A stretch of DNA of 64,000 bases from a bacterium (GTDB taxonomy: Bacteria; Bacillota; Bacilli; Lactobacillales; Streptococcaceae): contig CAJNCY010000004.1 of NCBI GenBank assembly GCA_905221375.1, positions 62,001-126,000 of the forward strand. Direction: 5' to 3'. The notes below the pieces were generated by a model. It had not been told where the DNA came from and ran no database searches. It saw only the letters and a program-made list of their open reading frames with translations. Shown here piece after piece: positions 17,837 through 27,418 of the stretch (the first letter of the stretch is position 1; each line of letters starts with the position of its first letter). The position numbers were made by a program, and so were the translations under genes.

Positions 17837-20077
17837 CTATCGAACGCTTTCGATTTTCCAACTATTCCACCCTTTAAATCTGATAGCTCCCTGCTGGTCA
17901 GTTCGGTAAACTTTGCTATTGATATCTTCCAGTCGGGTCAGGGTTTCCTGATGGGGGAGTTTGATTCGATTGTTCTTTCCAACTGAGATGAGAGTAATCT
18001 CTGGTTTGAGCTGTTCTAGAAAGGCTGAACTTGATGAGTTTTTAGAACCATGTTGGTCTGCTTTCAAAACATCCACCTCTAGGTCAGGATAGTGCTTCAG
18101 CAAGTCCTTCTCTCCGTTCTCCTCCAAATTTCCTGTAAAGAGGAAGTGCTTATCCAAGAGTTTCCCATACAGAACCAGGGAATCATCATAACCTCCGTCT
18201 CCTATTTTCCTTGGAGATAGGACTTCTAACTGACTTCCAAAAATTGGCAAGTTATCTCCTACTATCACACTACGCACCTTGGTTTGAGTCGCTTGTAGTT
18301 CTGCCACAAATTCCTTCTGTTTTAGACTGCCTTTTGACACTAAAATCTCCCCTACATGGAAAGCCTTGGTTACCTCCAACAAATCCCCAACATGTTCTTT
18401 GTCTGTATTGGTCAAAATAAGCTGGTCAATCTTGGCTACCCCACGACTTTTAAGATAGGGAATCAAGGTTCGCTGGGCATTACTGGTCGTCGCCTTTTCT
18501 TGCCATTTTTCGATTTTCTTATAAGATTCTGCCTTGCCACCTACATCTATGAGAATGGTCTTACCGGTTACATCCCGTAGGAAAATACTCTCACCTTGTC
18601 CCACATCCAGCATGGTGATTTCATTTCCCAGTGGATGCTTGGTCAAGCAAAAGAGACCTGCAATCAATAAGCTCAATACTGCTAGACTTTTAATGTTTTT
18701 CCTCAAATCATAGACCAAAGCCAAAGAAATCAACAGTAGTATCAACAGCCATGCATTGGGTTGTCCAAAGACCAGAGGCCTACTTGCCAGCTGCGATACT
18801 AGGCGAATAATGCTTTCCAACCACTCAAAGAGAAAATTAAGCTGAATGAATGGATAGAGAAAGGAAAGGGCAAATAAGATGGACAAGAGCGGTAAGAAGA
18901 CCAAGTCAAAAAGAAAGGAAAAGACAAAGGTCAAAAGGATGGACCAAGGCTGAAATTCCGCAAAATAGAAGGATAGAATGGGTAATATTCCCAAAGAAAT
19001 AACCAGACTTTCTCTGGCAATAGCCTTGAGTCCCTCCCCTTCTTTGCTGGTCATGGTCAAGATAAAAGCATAAGCACATGACAAGACTCCTCCTGCAGTC
19101 AGGAAAAAGTTAGGCATGATGATAAAGAGGATAAGGACCGTCAAGGCAAAATTATCTAAGCCATTAACCCCATGTTGAGCCAGTAGCTTCTGCAAGAGAC
19201 TGCGAATGACCGAAGCTGAAAATCCTGTCAGACCTGCATAGATAAGGGAAAAGGGATAAGTCATCCATTTCAACTTTTCTTGGGTCAAACCCAATCGCAA
19301 GAGAAGTTTCTTAAATCCGTCCATGAAGAACCCTACCTGCATACCCGACAAGGCAAAAAGATGGATAATTCCTAGACTAGAATAAAGTTCATTCATCTCC
19401 TCAAAGTCAGTGTCCAGATGTCCTAATAGAAGCCCCGTCATGTAATTGCGCATAGGGTCTGGAAAGTGCATCTTAATCCAAACCACAGCCTTTCGACGTA
19501 AACTGGACAGGTTTTCACCTATATCCCAACTGCCAACCTTTTGAAGTGACTGGATTTTTTTGATATTGAGAGTCTGGTAAATTCCCTGAGTCTTCAGATA
19601 GGCTTGATAGTCAAAACCACCAAAATTTCTCTGCCCCTCTGGCTCCGAAAGCTTCCCTTCAAGTTCTATCTCATGAAGGTCTGTCAAGTCTTGAAAGGCT
19701 TCTTTCTCCTCCTCGGACTGGAGTTTATAGTAGACTTGAAAAATGCGTCCATCAGACTTGCCACGAAAAGATAGGCTATCACCATTGACCTTAATAGTGT
19801 CGGGCAAAATCCGTACCCTTTCAACAAAATCCGCTAGGTTTTGACTCGCTTGGCTCTGTTGCCAAGTTTGAAAAACAAACCAGAAACCAAAGATTCCGCA
19901 AAGCACTAGAACTTTGCTAGCAGATTTCCACGGAAATTGGATAAAGAGACAGACTAGCAAAAAAAGGAAGCCCAACAAAGCAAGATAGGACGCTGAAAAA
20001 ATAGCGTAGTAAAGCCAGAGCAATAGAAAACTCAGATAGATTAGGGGAATTGGGAAATTCTTAGTCCACTGTAACAT
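17837..20077 (-). CDS. comEC: Competence DNA-uptake channel ComEC
   Basis: ComEC forms the membrane channel through which a single DNA strand enters competent cells. The 746 residues show N-terminal hydrophobic helices, a DUF4131/OB-like outer part (about 80-190), the Competence domain with many membrane helices (about 205-480) and a C-terminal metallo-beta-lactamase-like domain (about 500-730, with DVGQGES, TNTDKEHVGDL and ADQHGSKNS). That domain is the candidate nuclease degrading the non-entering strand. It overlaps comEA by 17 bp with only a weak ribosome site, so coupling is likely. Expression should depend on SigX through the cin-box before comEA. Confidence 0.96.
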   Translation of the reverse strand: MLQWTKNFPIPLIYLSFLLLWLYYAIFSASYLALLGFLFLLVCLFIQFPWKSASKVLVLCGIFGFWFVFQTWQQSQASQNLADFVERVRILPDTIKVNGDSLSFRGKSDGRIFQVYYKLQSEEEKEAFQDLTDLHEIELEGKLSEPEGQRNFGGFDYQAYLKTQGIYQTLNIKKIQSLQKVGSWDIGENLSSLRRKAVVWIKMHFPDPMRNYMTGLLLGHLDTDFEEMNELYSSLGIIHLFALSGMQVGFFMDGFKKLLLRLGLTQEKLKWMTYPFSLIYAGLTGFSASVIRSLLQKLLAQHGVNGLDNFALTVLILFIIMPNFFLTAGGVLSCAYAFILTMTSKEGEGLKAIARESLVISLGILPILSFYFAEFQPWSILLTFVFSFLFDLVFLPLLSILFALSFLYPFIQLNFLFEWLESIIRLVSQLASRPLVFGQPNAWLLILLLISLALVYDLRKNIKSLAVLSLLIAGLFCLTKHPLGNEITMLDVGQGESIFLRDVTGKTILIDVGGKAESYKKIEKWQEKATTSNAQRTLIPYLKSRGVAKIDQLILTNTDKEHVGDLLEVTKAFHVGEILVSKGSLKQKEFVAELQATQTKVRSVIVGDNLPIFGSQLEVLSPRKIGDGGYDDSLVLYGKLLDKHFLFTGNLEENGEKDLLKHYPDLEVDVLKADQHGSKNSSSSAFLEQLKPEITLISVGKNNRIKLPHQETLTRLEDINSKVYRTDQQGAIRFKGWNSWKIESVR

Positions 20078-20711
20078 AGTCTTTTAGCTTTTCTATCGTT
20101 TTAGCACCAATACCAGAAACCTTCTTGAGTTCATCAACCGACTTGAACTTCCCATTTGCCTCACGATGGTCGATAATATCCTGAGCTCGTTTGCCACCCA
20201 GACCCTTGACCTGCTTGAGCTCTTCTAGACTGGCTTTGTTGAGATTGACCTTCTTTTCCTTGCTCGTTGAAGAAGCTGTCCCAGAACCAGTCTGTTGACT
20301 AGCTGCTTCTTCTCCCTTAGTTGGGACGTAAACCAGAGCCTCGTCACTAACTTTCTGAGCTAGATTGAGCGACTTGCTGTCTGCTTGCTCTGTCAAGCCA
20401 CCAGCCTTCTGAACGGCATCATTGACCCGACTACCTACCGGCAAATCATAAATTCCAGGTGCTTTAACAGCGCCTTTTACATCTACTGTGATTAGATCTT
20501 GTTCAAGGGGTTCTTCCTTTTCTTCCTTCTTCACATCCTTTTCGGTCGATGAATCCTTAGAAACAGCTGCAACTTCTGCCTGTAAATTCGTTTCTTTTAC
20601 AGGTGTTTGTGGAGTTGGCTTTAGCAGGAAAAATCCTCCTACAAGCAAGCCCAGACCAGTACAGATGACAATGATTTTATACTCTTTGATTTTCTCGATA
20701 ATTGCTTCCAT
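20061..20711 (-). CDS. comEA: Competence DNA receptor ComEA
   Basis: ComEA is the membrane-anchored receptor that binds double-stranded DNA and hands it to ComEC. In 216 residues there is one N-terminal membrane helix (about 12-30), an acidic-basic spacer rich in Lys and Glu, an SLBB-like domain (about 72-130), a Ser/Thr/Gln linker and two helix-hairpin-helix motifs (VNLNKASLEELKQVKGLGGK, and a second around VSGIGAKTIEKL). AGGAG precedes the ATG. The late-competence cin-box TACGAATA lies about 20 bp upstream, so it is co-induced with comEC at competence. Confidence 0.96.
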   Translation of the reverse strand: MEAIIEKIKEYKIIVICTGLGLLVGGFFLLKPTPQTPVKETNLQAEVAAVSKDSSTEKDVKKEEKEEPLEQDLITVDVKGAVKAPGIYDLPVGSRVNDAVQKAGGLTEQADSKSLNLAQKVSDEALVYVPTKGEEAASQQTGSGTASSTSKEKKVNLNKASLEELKQVKGLGGKRAQDIIDHREANGKFKSVDELKKVSGIGAKTIEKLKDYVTVD

Positions 20712-20730
20712 ATTTTCTCCTCTCTTAGAT

Positions 20731-20738
20731 TATTCGTA
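20731..20738 (-). promoter_or_regulatory. cin-box (SigX/ComX promoter) of comEA-comEC
   Basis: TACGAATA on the minus strand is the canonical combox recognised by the alternative sigma factor SigX in streptococci. It is correctly placed for a short leader ending in AGGAGAAAAT-ATG of comEA. No other perfect copy was noticed in the window. Confidence 0.92.
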
Positions 20739-20746
20739 AGAGGAAG

Positions 20747-20776
20747 AAAAAACAGTTGAAAATTTCTTCTCAACTG
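20747..20776 (-). terminator. Terminator of the GNAT gene
   Basis: CAGTTGAGAA / TTTTCAACTG stem with a short loop and TTTTTTC on the minus strand, directly after the acetyltransferase stop and just upstream of the cin-box. Confidence 0.85.
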
Positions 20777-20777
20777 C

Positions 20778-21347
20778 TTATTTATTTGCAAAATAGTCTT
20801 CCTTGGTCAAGACATAATGAACTCTTGTCACGATTCGGCCTTCTTCATGCTGGTCCATACAAGCATATGGTTCTGCATGTGAAAAACGCATGCCTGATTT
20901 CTCCATGACCTTTCCAGATGCAGGATTGTCCTTATCGTGAAGGGCGGTCAACTTGTTCATTCCGATTTTCTCAAAAGCTAGCTCAATTACGGCACGATTG
21001 GCTTCTGTCGTCAACCCTTGATTCCTATATTTTTTATTGATAATGTAACCAATAGCTGCCTTCTTAAGAACAGGATCAATCTTGTGTAAGTCAATAGTTC
21101 CGATAAACTTGCCATTATCTTTTAATTCGATCCCCCAACGTCCCAAGGGATTAGCCAAGTAGAACTGAGCAATATTATTTTTGGTTTCTTCTAAATTTTG
21201 ATTGGTTAGAAAAGTGTAACGTGTATTATCCTTGTCCGAGGCATAGTCAAACATTGCTTCCGCATCATCCAAAGTTACAGGTCTAAGCAATAAACGCTCT
21301 GTCTCGACTATGGGATACTGGGCTAGTTTTAAAAAGATTGATTCCAT
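20778..21347 (-). CDS. GNAT family N-acetyltransferase (RimJ-like)
   Basis: A 189-residue acetyltransferase of the RimJ/RimL-like GNAT_3 group. It begins with the typical ETERLLLRPVTLDDAEAMFDYASD segment and carries the acetyl-CoA binding core AAIGYIINKKYRNQGLTTEANRA (split here by the family motif Q/RxxGxx), then the KLTALHDKDNPASGKVMEKSG region. Such enzymes acetylate protein N-termini, ribosomal proteins or small amines; the acceptor cannot be told from sequence. It is monocistronic between comEA and phoH with its own terminator. Not part of the competence regulon as far as the sequence shows. Confidence 0.85.
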   Translation of the reverse strand: MESIFLKLAQYPIVETERLLLRPVTLDDAEAMFDYASDKDNTRYTFLTNQNLEETKNNIAQFYLANPLGRWGIELKDNGKFIGTIDLHKIDPVLKKAAIGYIINKKYRNQGLTTEANRAVIELAFEKIGMNKLTALHDKDNPASGKVMEKSGMRFSHAEPYACMDQHEEGRIVTRVHYVLTKEDYFANK

Positions 21348-21454
21348 AGGATTCCACCACTTGAAACCTTTCTAATCTAATATAAGGATATTGAATAAAA
21401 CATTTAAAAAGCAAATTTATACTTAGTATTGAGATAACTTTAAATACAAAAGAA

Positions 21455-22459
21455 CTATCCTTCAGATAGAGGTTGAGGATCTAATTCTTCGCTCTCTTCT
21501 TTTTTAACTGGTGCTGGTTCATAGGCTCGGATAATCTGAGCGACAACAGGATGGCGAACCACATCCTTGGCTGAAAAATGAACAAAGTCAATCTGATGGA
21601 TGTTCTTGAGTTTTTCTTGAGCATCAATCAGACCAGACTTGACGTTACGCGGAAGGTCAATCTGACTGATATCTCCATTGACAATCATCTTAGAATTAAA
21701 ACCTAAACGAGTCAAGAACATCTTCATCTGCATGATGATCGTATTTTGCGCCTCATCGAGAATGACAAAGGCATCATCCAAGGTCCGTCCACGCATATAG
21801 GCAAGGGGCGCGATTTCTATAATTTCACGTTCCATGAGTCGAGTCGTTTGGTCTTTCCCCAGAATCTGATACAAGGCATCATAAACAGGTCTAAGGTAAG
21901 GATCCACCTTCTCCTTAAGATCACCCGGAAGAAAACCTAGACTCTCTCCTGCTTCGACTGCTGGTCGAGTAAGGATAATCCGCTTGACTTGCCCACGTTT
22001 AAGGGCAGTCACTGCCAAGGTCACTGCAAGAAAAGTCTTCCCTGTCCCTGCGGGCCCAATTCCAAAGGTCACATCATGTTGTTTGACACTATCCACATAA
22101 AGTTTTTGACCCAAGGTTTTGACACGGATCGGCTTACCTGTATTATCCTTGATAATTTCTTCTTCGTAAAGGGCAACAAACTTGTCGATTTCATCGTTTT
22201 TGACCATGCTAATCGCAGTCACCACATCTGGCGTACCGACAGTCATCCCACGATTCACCAAGACCATCAAAGCCTGAATAACCTGACGGGCTTCCTCACA
22301 GGCAGCCTCTTCTCCCAAAACCTGGACAATCTCCGTACGGGCATGGATCACCACATCAAGCTCTTCTTCCATCAAACGAAGATGGCGTTCATTGGAACCA
22401 AAAAGATGAAACAGGTCATCTGGATGACTCAGTTGAATGTCAATTGAATGTTCCTTCAA
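21455..22459 (-). CDS. phoH: PhoH family ATPase (TTG start)
   Basis: A 334-residue PhoH-like protein with a small N-terminal KH-like segment, Walker A GPAGTGKT at residues 135-142 and the Walker B sequence AFVILDEAQN, typical of the family of putative RNA-linked ATPases. The physiological role is not settled; in Bacillus it accompanies ybeY-like RNA-processing genes. The start is TTG at 22459, supported by GAGAGG eight bases upstream; there is no ATG nearby. An extended -10 (TGCTATAAT, 22494-22499) gives a short leader. The C-terminus is acidic and proline-containing and probably disordered. Confidence 0.9.
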   Translation of the reverse strand: MKEHSIDIQLSHPDDLFHLFGSNERHLRLMEEELDVVIHARTEIVQVLGEEAACEEARQVIQALMVLVNRGMTVGTPDVVTAISMVKNDEIDKFVALYEEEIIKDNTGKPIRVKTLGQKLYVDSVKQHDVTFGIGPAGTGKTFLAVTLAVTALKRGQVKRIILTRPAVEAGESLGFLPGDLKEKVDPYLRPVYDALYQILGKDQTTRLMEREIIEIAPLAYMRGRTLDDAFVILDEAQNTIIMQMKMFLTRLGFNSKMIVNGDISQIDLPRNVKSGLIDAQEKLKNIHQIDFVHFSAKDVVRHPVVAQIIRAYEPAPVKKEESEELDPQPLSEG

Positions 22460-22543
22460 ATAAAGAACCTCTCTAATCCGTTTATTTCTTTTTATTATAG
22501 CAAAGGGATCGATAAATTACTAGCCCAAACCCAATGAATCATG

Positions 22544-22759
22544 CTAGTGTTCTAAGTATTCTTGCCAGATAGCGTCAAAGTCTCCTAGATTGAAAGAGAA
22601 ACTGGCATGTTCCTCTAAAAAGCGACTCACCTCATCAAAATCATCGGTGTGTTTTGGGAAGGAAGACTCTTCAAAAGCTAGGTCGGCCAAGATAGCTTTA
22701 GGACTATTACTTTTAGGATTGCGCTCAGTCATGAGCCAAGTGTAAAATGATTTTCTCAT
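22544..22759 (-). CDS. YozE family protein (UPF0346)
   Basis: A 71-residue protein ([18 protein letters not shown] ... [11 protein letters not shown]) of the YozE/UPF0346 family: a small, acidic, all-helical SAM-like fold, conserved in Firmicutes, function unknown. It lies 8 bp after cvfB and is probably co-transcribed with it. Length and sequence are as usual for the family. Confidence 0.88.
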   Translation of the reverse strand: MRKSFYTWLMTERNPKSNSPKAILADLAFEESSFPKHTDDFDEVSRFLEEHASFSFNLGDFDAIWQEYLEH

Positions 22760-22767
22760 AAGCTACC

Positions 22768-23622
22768 CTAAATCAACTCTGTCCCAAACTGGTCTTGCTT
22801 GATTTTACCAGCCTTCATCAAGCCACCAAGTGCTTTCTTGAACTGACCTTTAGAAATGCCAAAGGTTGCCTTGATGTCGTCTGGAGATGACTTATCATTT
22901 AAGGTCATGAAACCGCCATTACTTTCTAAGTAAGTCAAAATCATCTGAGCATCGTTTTCCAACATCTCAAAAGAACGTGGTTTGAGGGAGAGGTTCAGAG
23001 TGCGGTCCACTTCACGGAAACCAATGACACGCGCATCTAAAACTTGACCCAAACGTGGCTCTGCGTAACGCTCGCTAGGATGGATAAAACCAAGCATGTT
23101 ATTTTCTGGTAGGTAAACAAAAGTTCCTGACAGCTTGAGGCGGTATACAATGGCTGGCCAGTTTTGGTTCTGCATGTTGTTATAGGCAGGACGAGCCAGA
23201 CGTTGGAAGTCTTCTTGATAGGCCAAGAGTCCCCAGATTCGGTCTTTCTTGTCCACTTCTAGACGGATGTAGAGTTGGTCGCCCTTCTTAGGCCAGAGTT
23301 CCTTGAGCTCAGGGAGAATATCAAGTGACACTACGATTTCCTTATCAGGTAGGCCTGTATCCACAAAGACACCCAAGTCCTTACGAACTTCTGTGACACG
23401 TCCCCAACCAAATTGTTCCTGCGTAGCAGTGACTTCTAGAGTTGTCAAGCGGAGCTTTTGCTTCATATCTGTATAGGCGAAACCTTTAACCGTATCACCT
23501 ACCGTATGCTGACCTTCTTCCTTGGCAAGCGCATAGGTCTGGCCATCCTTTTGCACAAAGTAAAAACGGTCATTTTCATCGATGATGAGTCCAACGATAA
23601 AACTTGCAAGATTTGTATTCAT
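22768..23622 (-). CDS. cvfB: S1 RNA-binding regulator CvfB
   Basis: A 284-residue protein of the CvfB/YitL family with three S1-like OB domains and a C-terminal winged helix (ending FGISKGQFKKALGGLMKAGKI). CvfB binds RNA and affects virulence gene expression in S. aureus; the pneumococcal homologue has the same architecture. The start MNTNLASF is selected because GAAGGAAAT precedes it; the frame continues 13 codons upstream without a site. It follows frr after about 60 bp and precedes yozE. Confidence 0.9.
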   Translation of the reverse strand: MNTNLASFIVGLIIDENDRFYFVQKDGQTYALAKEEGQHTVGDTVKGFAYTDMKQKLRLTTLEVTATQEQFGWGRVTEVRKDLGVFVDTGLPDKEIVVSLDILPELKELWPKKGDQLYIRLEVDKKDRIWGLLAYQEDFQRLARPAYNNMQNQNWPAIVYRLKLSGTFVYLPENNMLGFIHPSERYAEPRLGQVLDARVIGFREVDRTLNLSLKPRSFEMLENDAQMILTYLESNGGFMTLNDKSSPDDIKATFGISKGQFKKALGGLMKAGKIKQDQFGTELI

Positions 23623-23681
23623 ATTTCCTTCTTTCGAATAAAACTCAGCCAGCAATGCCAACTGAGTTTTTCTGTTTATTT

Positions 23682-24239
23682 TTAGACTTCCAAAAGTTCT
23701 TTTTCTTTGTTGGCAGTCATGTCGTCGATGTGTTTGACAGCATCGTCTGTTACTTTTTGAATATCTTTTTCAAGAGTCTTCAATTCGTCTTCAGTGATTT
23801 CTTTTGCTTTTTCTTGTTTCTTAGCTTCGTCCATAGCATCGCGACGGATATTGCGGACAGCCACTTTAGCATTTTCGCCGACCTTCTTCACTTCTTTAGC
23901 AAGGTCACGACGAGTTTCTTCTGTAAGAGCTGGGATAACCAAGCGAATCACAGAACCGTCATTAGCTGGTGTGATACCAAGATCAGAAGCGTTCAAGGCA
24001 CGTTCGATGTCTTTCAATGAAGACTTGTCAAATGGTGTTACCAACAAAACACGCGCTTCTGGAATCGTAATTGAAGCGATTTGGTTAAGAGGAGTTTCGA
24101 CTCCATAGTATTCTACATGTACACGGTCCAGCAAGCTTGCATTGGCACGGCCAGCACGGATACCACCAAATTCACGGGCAAGTGATTGGTGAGACTGGGT
24201 CATTCTCTCTTTAGCTTTTTCAATAATTGCGTTAGCCAT
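23682..24239 (-). CDS. frr: Ribosome recycling factor
   Basis: RRF splits post-termination ribosomes together with EF-G. The 185 residues are the family norm, with [19 protein letters not shown] and the C-terminal [20 protein letters not shown] of the three-helix bundle. It lies 20 bp after pyrH, the conserved pyrH-frr order of bacteria, and AAGGAAT is near the ATG. Confidence 0.98.
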   Translation of the reverse strand: MANAIIEKAKERMTQSHQSLAREFGGIRAGRANASLLDRVHVEYYGVETPLNQIASITIPEARVLLVTPFDKSSLKDIERALNASDLGITPANDGSVIRLVIPALTEETRRDLAKEVKKVGENAKVAVRNIRRDAMDEAKKQEKAKEITEDELKTLEKDIQKVTDDAVKHIDDMTANKEKELLEV

Positions 24240-24259
24240 AATCTTTCTTATTCCTTTTC

Positions 24260-24985
24260 TTAGATATTATTTGAAACTGTTGTTCCGATATTTTCGCCAA
24301 ATACGACACGTTTGATGTTGCCTGGTTGGTTCATGTTAAAGACAACCAAGTCAATGTCGTTATCCATTGAGAGGGTTGAAGCTGTTGAGTCCATGATACG
24401 AAGACCTTTATTGATAACGTCACGGTGAGTCAATTCTTCAAATTTAACAGCTGTCTTGTCCTTCTTAGGATCGGCATTGTAAACACCATCTACGCCATTT
24501 TTAGCCATAAGGATAGCATCCGCTTCGATTTCAGCTGCACGAAGGGCTGCTGTTGTATCAGTTGAGAAGTAAGGTGAACCAATTCCTGCACCAAAGATAA
24601 CGATACGGCCTTTTTCAAGGTGACGAAGGGCACGTCCACGGACATAAGGCTCTGCCACTTGTTGCATGGCAATAGCTGTTTGTACTCGAGTATCGACACC
24701 AACTTGTTGCAATGAATCTGCCATCACAAGAGCATTCATAACAGTCCCAAGCATTCCTGTGTAATCTGCCTGAACGCGATCCATACCTGCTTCTGCAGCA
24801 GGTTCACCACGCCAGAGATTTCCTCCACCAATAACAAGGGCAATTTCGATACCTAAGCTATGAACTTCTTGAATCTCTTTTGCGATTGTTTGAACTGTTT
24901 GGATATCAATCCCTACGCCACGTTCACCGGCAAGGGCTTCACCTGATAACTTGATTAAAATACGTTTATACTTGGGATTCGCCAT
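24260..24985 (-). CDS. pyrH: UMP kinase
   Basis: PyrH phosphorylates UMP to UDP. It is a hexameric amino-acid-kinase-fold enzyme inhibited by UTP and activated by GTP. The 241 residues include [37 protein letters not shown] and the C-terminal [23 protein letters not shown] is preferred over an in-frame GTG two codons upstream because AAGGAG fits the ATG. An extended -10 (TGATAAAAT) lies about 30 bp upstream, so pyrH-frr has its own promoter after trmFO. Confidence 0.97.
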   Translation of the reverse strand: MANPKYKRILIKLSGEALAGERGVGIDIQTVQTIAKEIQEVHSLGIEIALVIGGGNLWRGEPAAEAGMDRVQADYTGMLGTVMNALVMADSLQQVGVDTRVQTAIAMQQVAEPYVRGRALRHLEKGRIVIFGAGIGSPYFSTDTTAALRAAEIEADAILMAKNGVDGVYNADPKKDKTAVKFEELTHRDVINKGLRIMDSTASTLSMDNDIDLVVFNMNQPGNIKRVVFGENIGTTVSNNI

Positions 24986-25068
24986 TTTCACTCTCCTTTT
25001 TTTATCCTACCTATTTTATCACAATTTCTAAGATTTTTATAGTATCATGAGCAATTCTTTCAAAAAAA

Positions 25069-26403
25069 TTAGACTGTTAAAAATTCCTCTAAGTCGCTAA
25101 GAGCACGCTCTGCAATTTTTTCATAACGAGCCTTCTTATCACGGATACGTTCGCCTTCCAACTCCTTGATAATCCCAAAGTTGACATTCATTGGTTGGAA
25201 ATGTTTGCTGTCAGCATGGGTGATGTAATGAGCTAAGCTTCCGATAGCCGTCGTCTCTGGGAAAATAGCTTGGCTTTCTCCCTTGAAAAGACGAGCCGCG
25301 TTAATTCCCGCAACTAATCCTGACGCTGCGGACTCAACATAGCCTTCCACACCCGTCATTTGACCAGCAAAGAAGAGATTTGGTTGTTTCTTAGAACGGT
25401 AAGTCTGTTCAAGAAGATTTGGTGAATCCATGTAAGAATTGCGGTGCATAACACCATAACGAACAAACTCAGCATTTTCAAGACCTGGAATCATTTGGAA
25501 GACACGCTTTTGTTCTCCCCATTTAAGGTGGGTCTGGAAACCAACAATATTGTATAGGCTACCGGCTGCATTATCCTGACGAAGTTGCACAACCGCATAA
25601 GGTGTTTTAAATTCTCCATCACGAGGTCCTGTGTAGTCGTCTGGATACTCAAGACCGACTGGTTTCATAGGACCATAAAGCATGGTTTTAATGCCACGTT
25701 TTGCCATGACTTCAATCGGCATGCATCCTTCAAAATACTTTTCTTTTTCAAAAGAATTAAGCGGTGCTTCCTCCGCATTGACCAAAGCTTCATGGAAATC
25801 CATAAACTCTTGCTTAGTCATGGGAGCGTTGAGGTAGGCAGCTTCTCCCTTATCGTATCGAGACTTGAGGTAGACCTTGCTCATATCGATGGTGTTGACG
25901 TCGATAATAGGCGCTGCCGCATCGTAGAAATAGAAACCATCGCCGTCATTAAGAGCATGAATCTTTTCAGCCAGAGTATCGCTGGTCAAAGGACCAGTAG
26001 CGACAACCGTAATAACATCTGTCGGCAATTCTGTAATTTCATCACGCACCACTTCAATCAAGGGGTGGTTAGCCACTTTTTCGGTCACCGTTTGAGAGAA
26101 ACCATCACGGTCCACCGCAAGGGCACCACCCGCAGGAACACGTGTAGCCTCAGCAGATTCCAAAATAACAGAACCCAAGCGACGCATTTCTTCCTTGAGA
26201 AGCCCGACAGCATTTGTCAAAGCATCCCCACGAAGGGAATTGGAACAAACTAACTCAGCAAAATTATCTGTTTTGTGTTGAGGTGTTGACTTGACACCAC
26301 GCATTTCATAAAGTTTAACTGGAATACCACGTTCTGCAATTTGGTAGGCTGCTTCAGAACCTGCCAAACCAGCACCGATAACATTGATATAAGATTGAGA
26401 CAC
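25069..26403 (-). CDS. trmFO: tRNA methyltransferase TrmFO (GTG start)
   Basis: TrmFO makes 5-methyluridine at position 54 of tRNA using methylenetetrahydrofolate and FAD, the Gram-positive alternative to SAM-dependent TrmA. The 444-residue product starts with the FAD dinucleotide fold [20 protein letters not shown] and contains [11 protein letters not shown] with the catalytic Cys. GTG at 26403 gives (M)SQSYINV, the usual length, with AGAGG 10 bp upstream. The frame is open further up but overlaps the promoter side. It uses the same one-carbon pool that FolD, also in this window, supplies. Confidence 0.96.
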   Translation of the reverse strand: MSQSYINVIGAGLAGSEAAYQIAERGIPVKLYEMRGVKSTPQHKTDNFAELVCSNSLRGDALTNAVGLLKEEMRRLGSVILESAEATRVPAGGALAVDRDGFSQTVTEKVANHPLIEVVRDEITELPTDVITVVATGPLTSDTLAEKIHALNDGDGFYFYDAAAPIIDVNTIDMSKVYLKSRYDKGEAAYLNAPMTKQEFMDFHEALVNAEEAPLNSFEKEKYFEGCMPIEVMAKRGIKTMLYGPMKPVGLEYPDDYTGPRDGEFKTPYAVVQLRQDNAAGSLYNIVGFQTHLKWGEQKRVFQMIPGLENAEFVRYGVMHRNSYMDSPNLLEQTYRSKKQPNLFFAGQMTGVEGYVESAASGLVAGINAARLFKGESQAIFPETTAIGSLAHYITHADSKHFQPMNVNFGIIKELEGERIRDKKARYEKIAERALSDLEEFLTV

Positions 26404-26499
26404 GACACTAATACCTCTTTGGGTGGGACGTAAGTCCATATCAAAACACCCCACTGGACTGTTTGACACCCACAAATCTTTCTAATTTTTTCTTCTACT

Positions 26500-26527
26500 A
26501 GTATAACAAAAAAAGGGAAGAAGGCAA
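26500..26527 (-). promoter_or_regulatory. Promoter of trmFO, overlapping the rsmI terminator
   Basis: TTGCCT (-35, 26522-26527), a 16-bp spacer and TATACT (-10, 26500-26505) on the minus strand. The -35 lies in the loop of the upstream terminator and the spacer covers its 3' arm and T-run. Confidence 0.65.
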
Positions 26528-26534
26528 ACTTCCC
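26508..26534 (-). terminator. Terminator of the tmk-holB-yabA-rsmI operon
   Basis: GGGAAG / CTTCCC stem with an eight-base loop followed by seven T on the minus strand, right after the rsmI stop. Confidence 0.85.
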
Positions 26535-26537
26535 TGT

Positions 26538-27416
26538 TTAGTCATTTTCTTGATTTTCTTCCCAGTCGTGGTAGGCTGCGTAGAGTTGACTTTTATTCCA
26601 CTGGTAGTATTTTGCAACTTCCTTAATGGCTTGATTTTTCTTCATACCTTGCTGGATGCGGGCTTGGATTTCTAAGAACAAGACTTCCTCGTCTTTTTCC
26701 CCCACATCCTGACTGGCACCTTCAACGATGAGAAGGCATTCTCCCTTAAGTGGCGTTTCAGAGATGCTTTCTAATAACTCTGAAATGGTACCGCGTTGGT
26801 ATTCTTCATAGATTTTGGTCAATTCCCTAACCAAAACAACCGAGCGGTCACCATAGACTTCTAACATATTTTCCAAAGTATCTGCCACACGATGAGGCGA
26901 TTCATAGAAAATTTGAGTTTCAGGATAGTCTTTTTTCAAGTCGAAAAATTGCTTTTGCTGGCCTGATTTTCTCGGTAAAAAGCCATAAAAGATATGTGGC
27001 TGTGGCGCTAAACCACTGGCAATCAAGGCAGAAATTCCTGCAGAAGCACCTGGAACTGTGACAACGGCAATATCTTCCTCAATCGCTACTTTGACCAAAT
27101 CATGTCCAGGGTCTGAGATGCTAGGCAGACCCGCGTCGGATACCTGAGCAATACTTTGTCCTGCTTTCAGAAAACTAATCAAATCAGGAATTTTTTCCTT
27201 GGCATTGTGCTCATGAAAACTGATTTGCTTAGTAGAAATGTCAAAATGCTTGAGCAAAAGACCTGTATTGCGCGTGTCCTCAGCTGCAATCCAATCCACT
27301 TCTTTCAGGGTTTGGATAGCACGAAAGGTCATATCATCTAGATTGCCAATCGGCGTTGCCACTAGATACAGCTTGCCATAAGGAGACTGCCCCTTAAAAC
27401 TTTTTTGAATCTGCAT
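26538..27416 (-). CDS. rsmI: 16S rRNA 2'-O-methyltransferase RsmI
   Basis: RsmI methylates the ribose of C1402 in 16S rRNA. The 292 residues show the tetrapyrrole-methylase fold: LYLVATPIGNLDDMTFRA at the N-terminus, the SDAGLPSISDPG glycine-rich loop, VPGASAGISALIASGL, and a C-terminal helical extension. It starts 2 bp after yabA with GGGAG in the yabA end. The order holB-yabA-rsmI after tmk is conserved in streptococci and bacilli, linking replication and translation upkeep. Confidence 0.96.
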   Translation of the reverse strand: MQIQKSFKGQSPYGKLYLVATPIGNLDDMTFRAIQTLKEVDWIAAEDTRNTGLLLKHFDISTKQISFHEHNAKEKIPDLISFLKAGQSIAQVSDAGLPSISDPGHDLVKVAIEEDIAVVTVPGASAGISALIASGLAPQPHIFYGFLPRKSGQQKQFFDLKKDYPETQIFYESPHRVADTLENMLEVYGDRSVVLVRELTKIYEEYQRGTISELLESISETPLKGECLLIVEGASQDVGEKDEEVLFLEIQARIQQGMKKNQAIKEVAKYYQWNKSQLYAAYHDWEENQEND

Positions 27417-27418
27417 GG

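Noticed and set aside
21989..22447. A 152-codon open frame on the plus strand
   Set aside because: It lies antisense inside phoH, has no ribosome site and no recognisable domain; the frame is a by-product of phoH codon use.
25585..26253. A 222-codon open frame on the plus strand
   Set aside because: Antisense to trmFO, without ribosome site or domain; trmFO is clearly the real gene.
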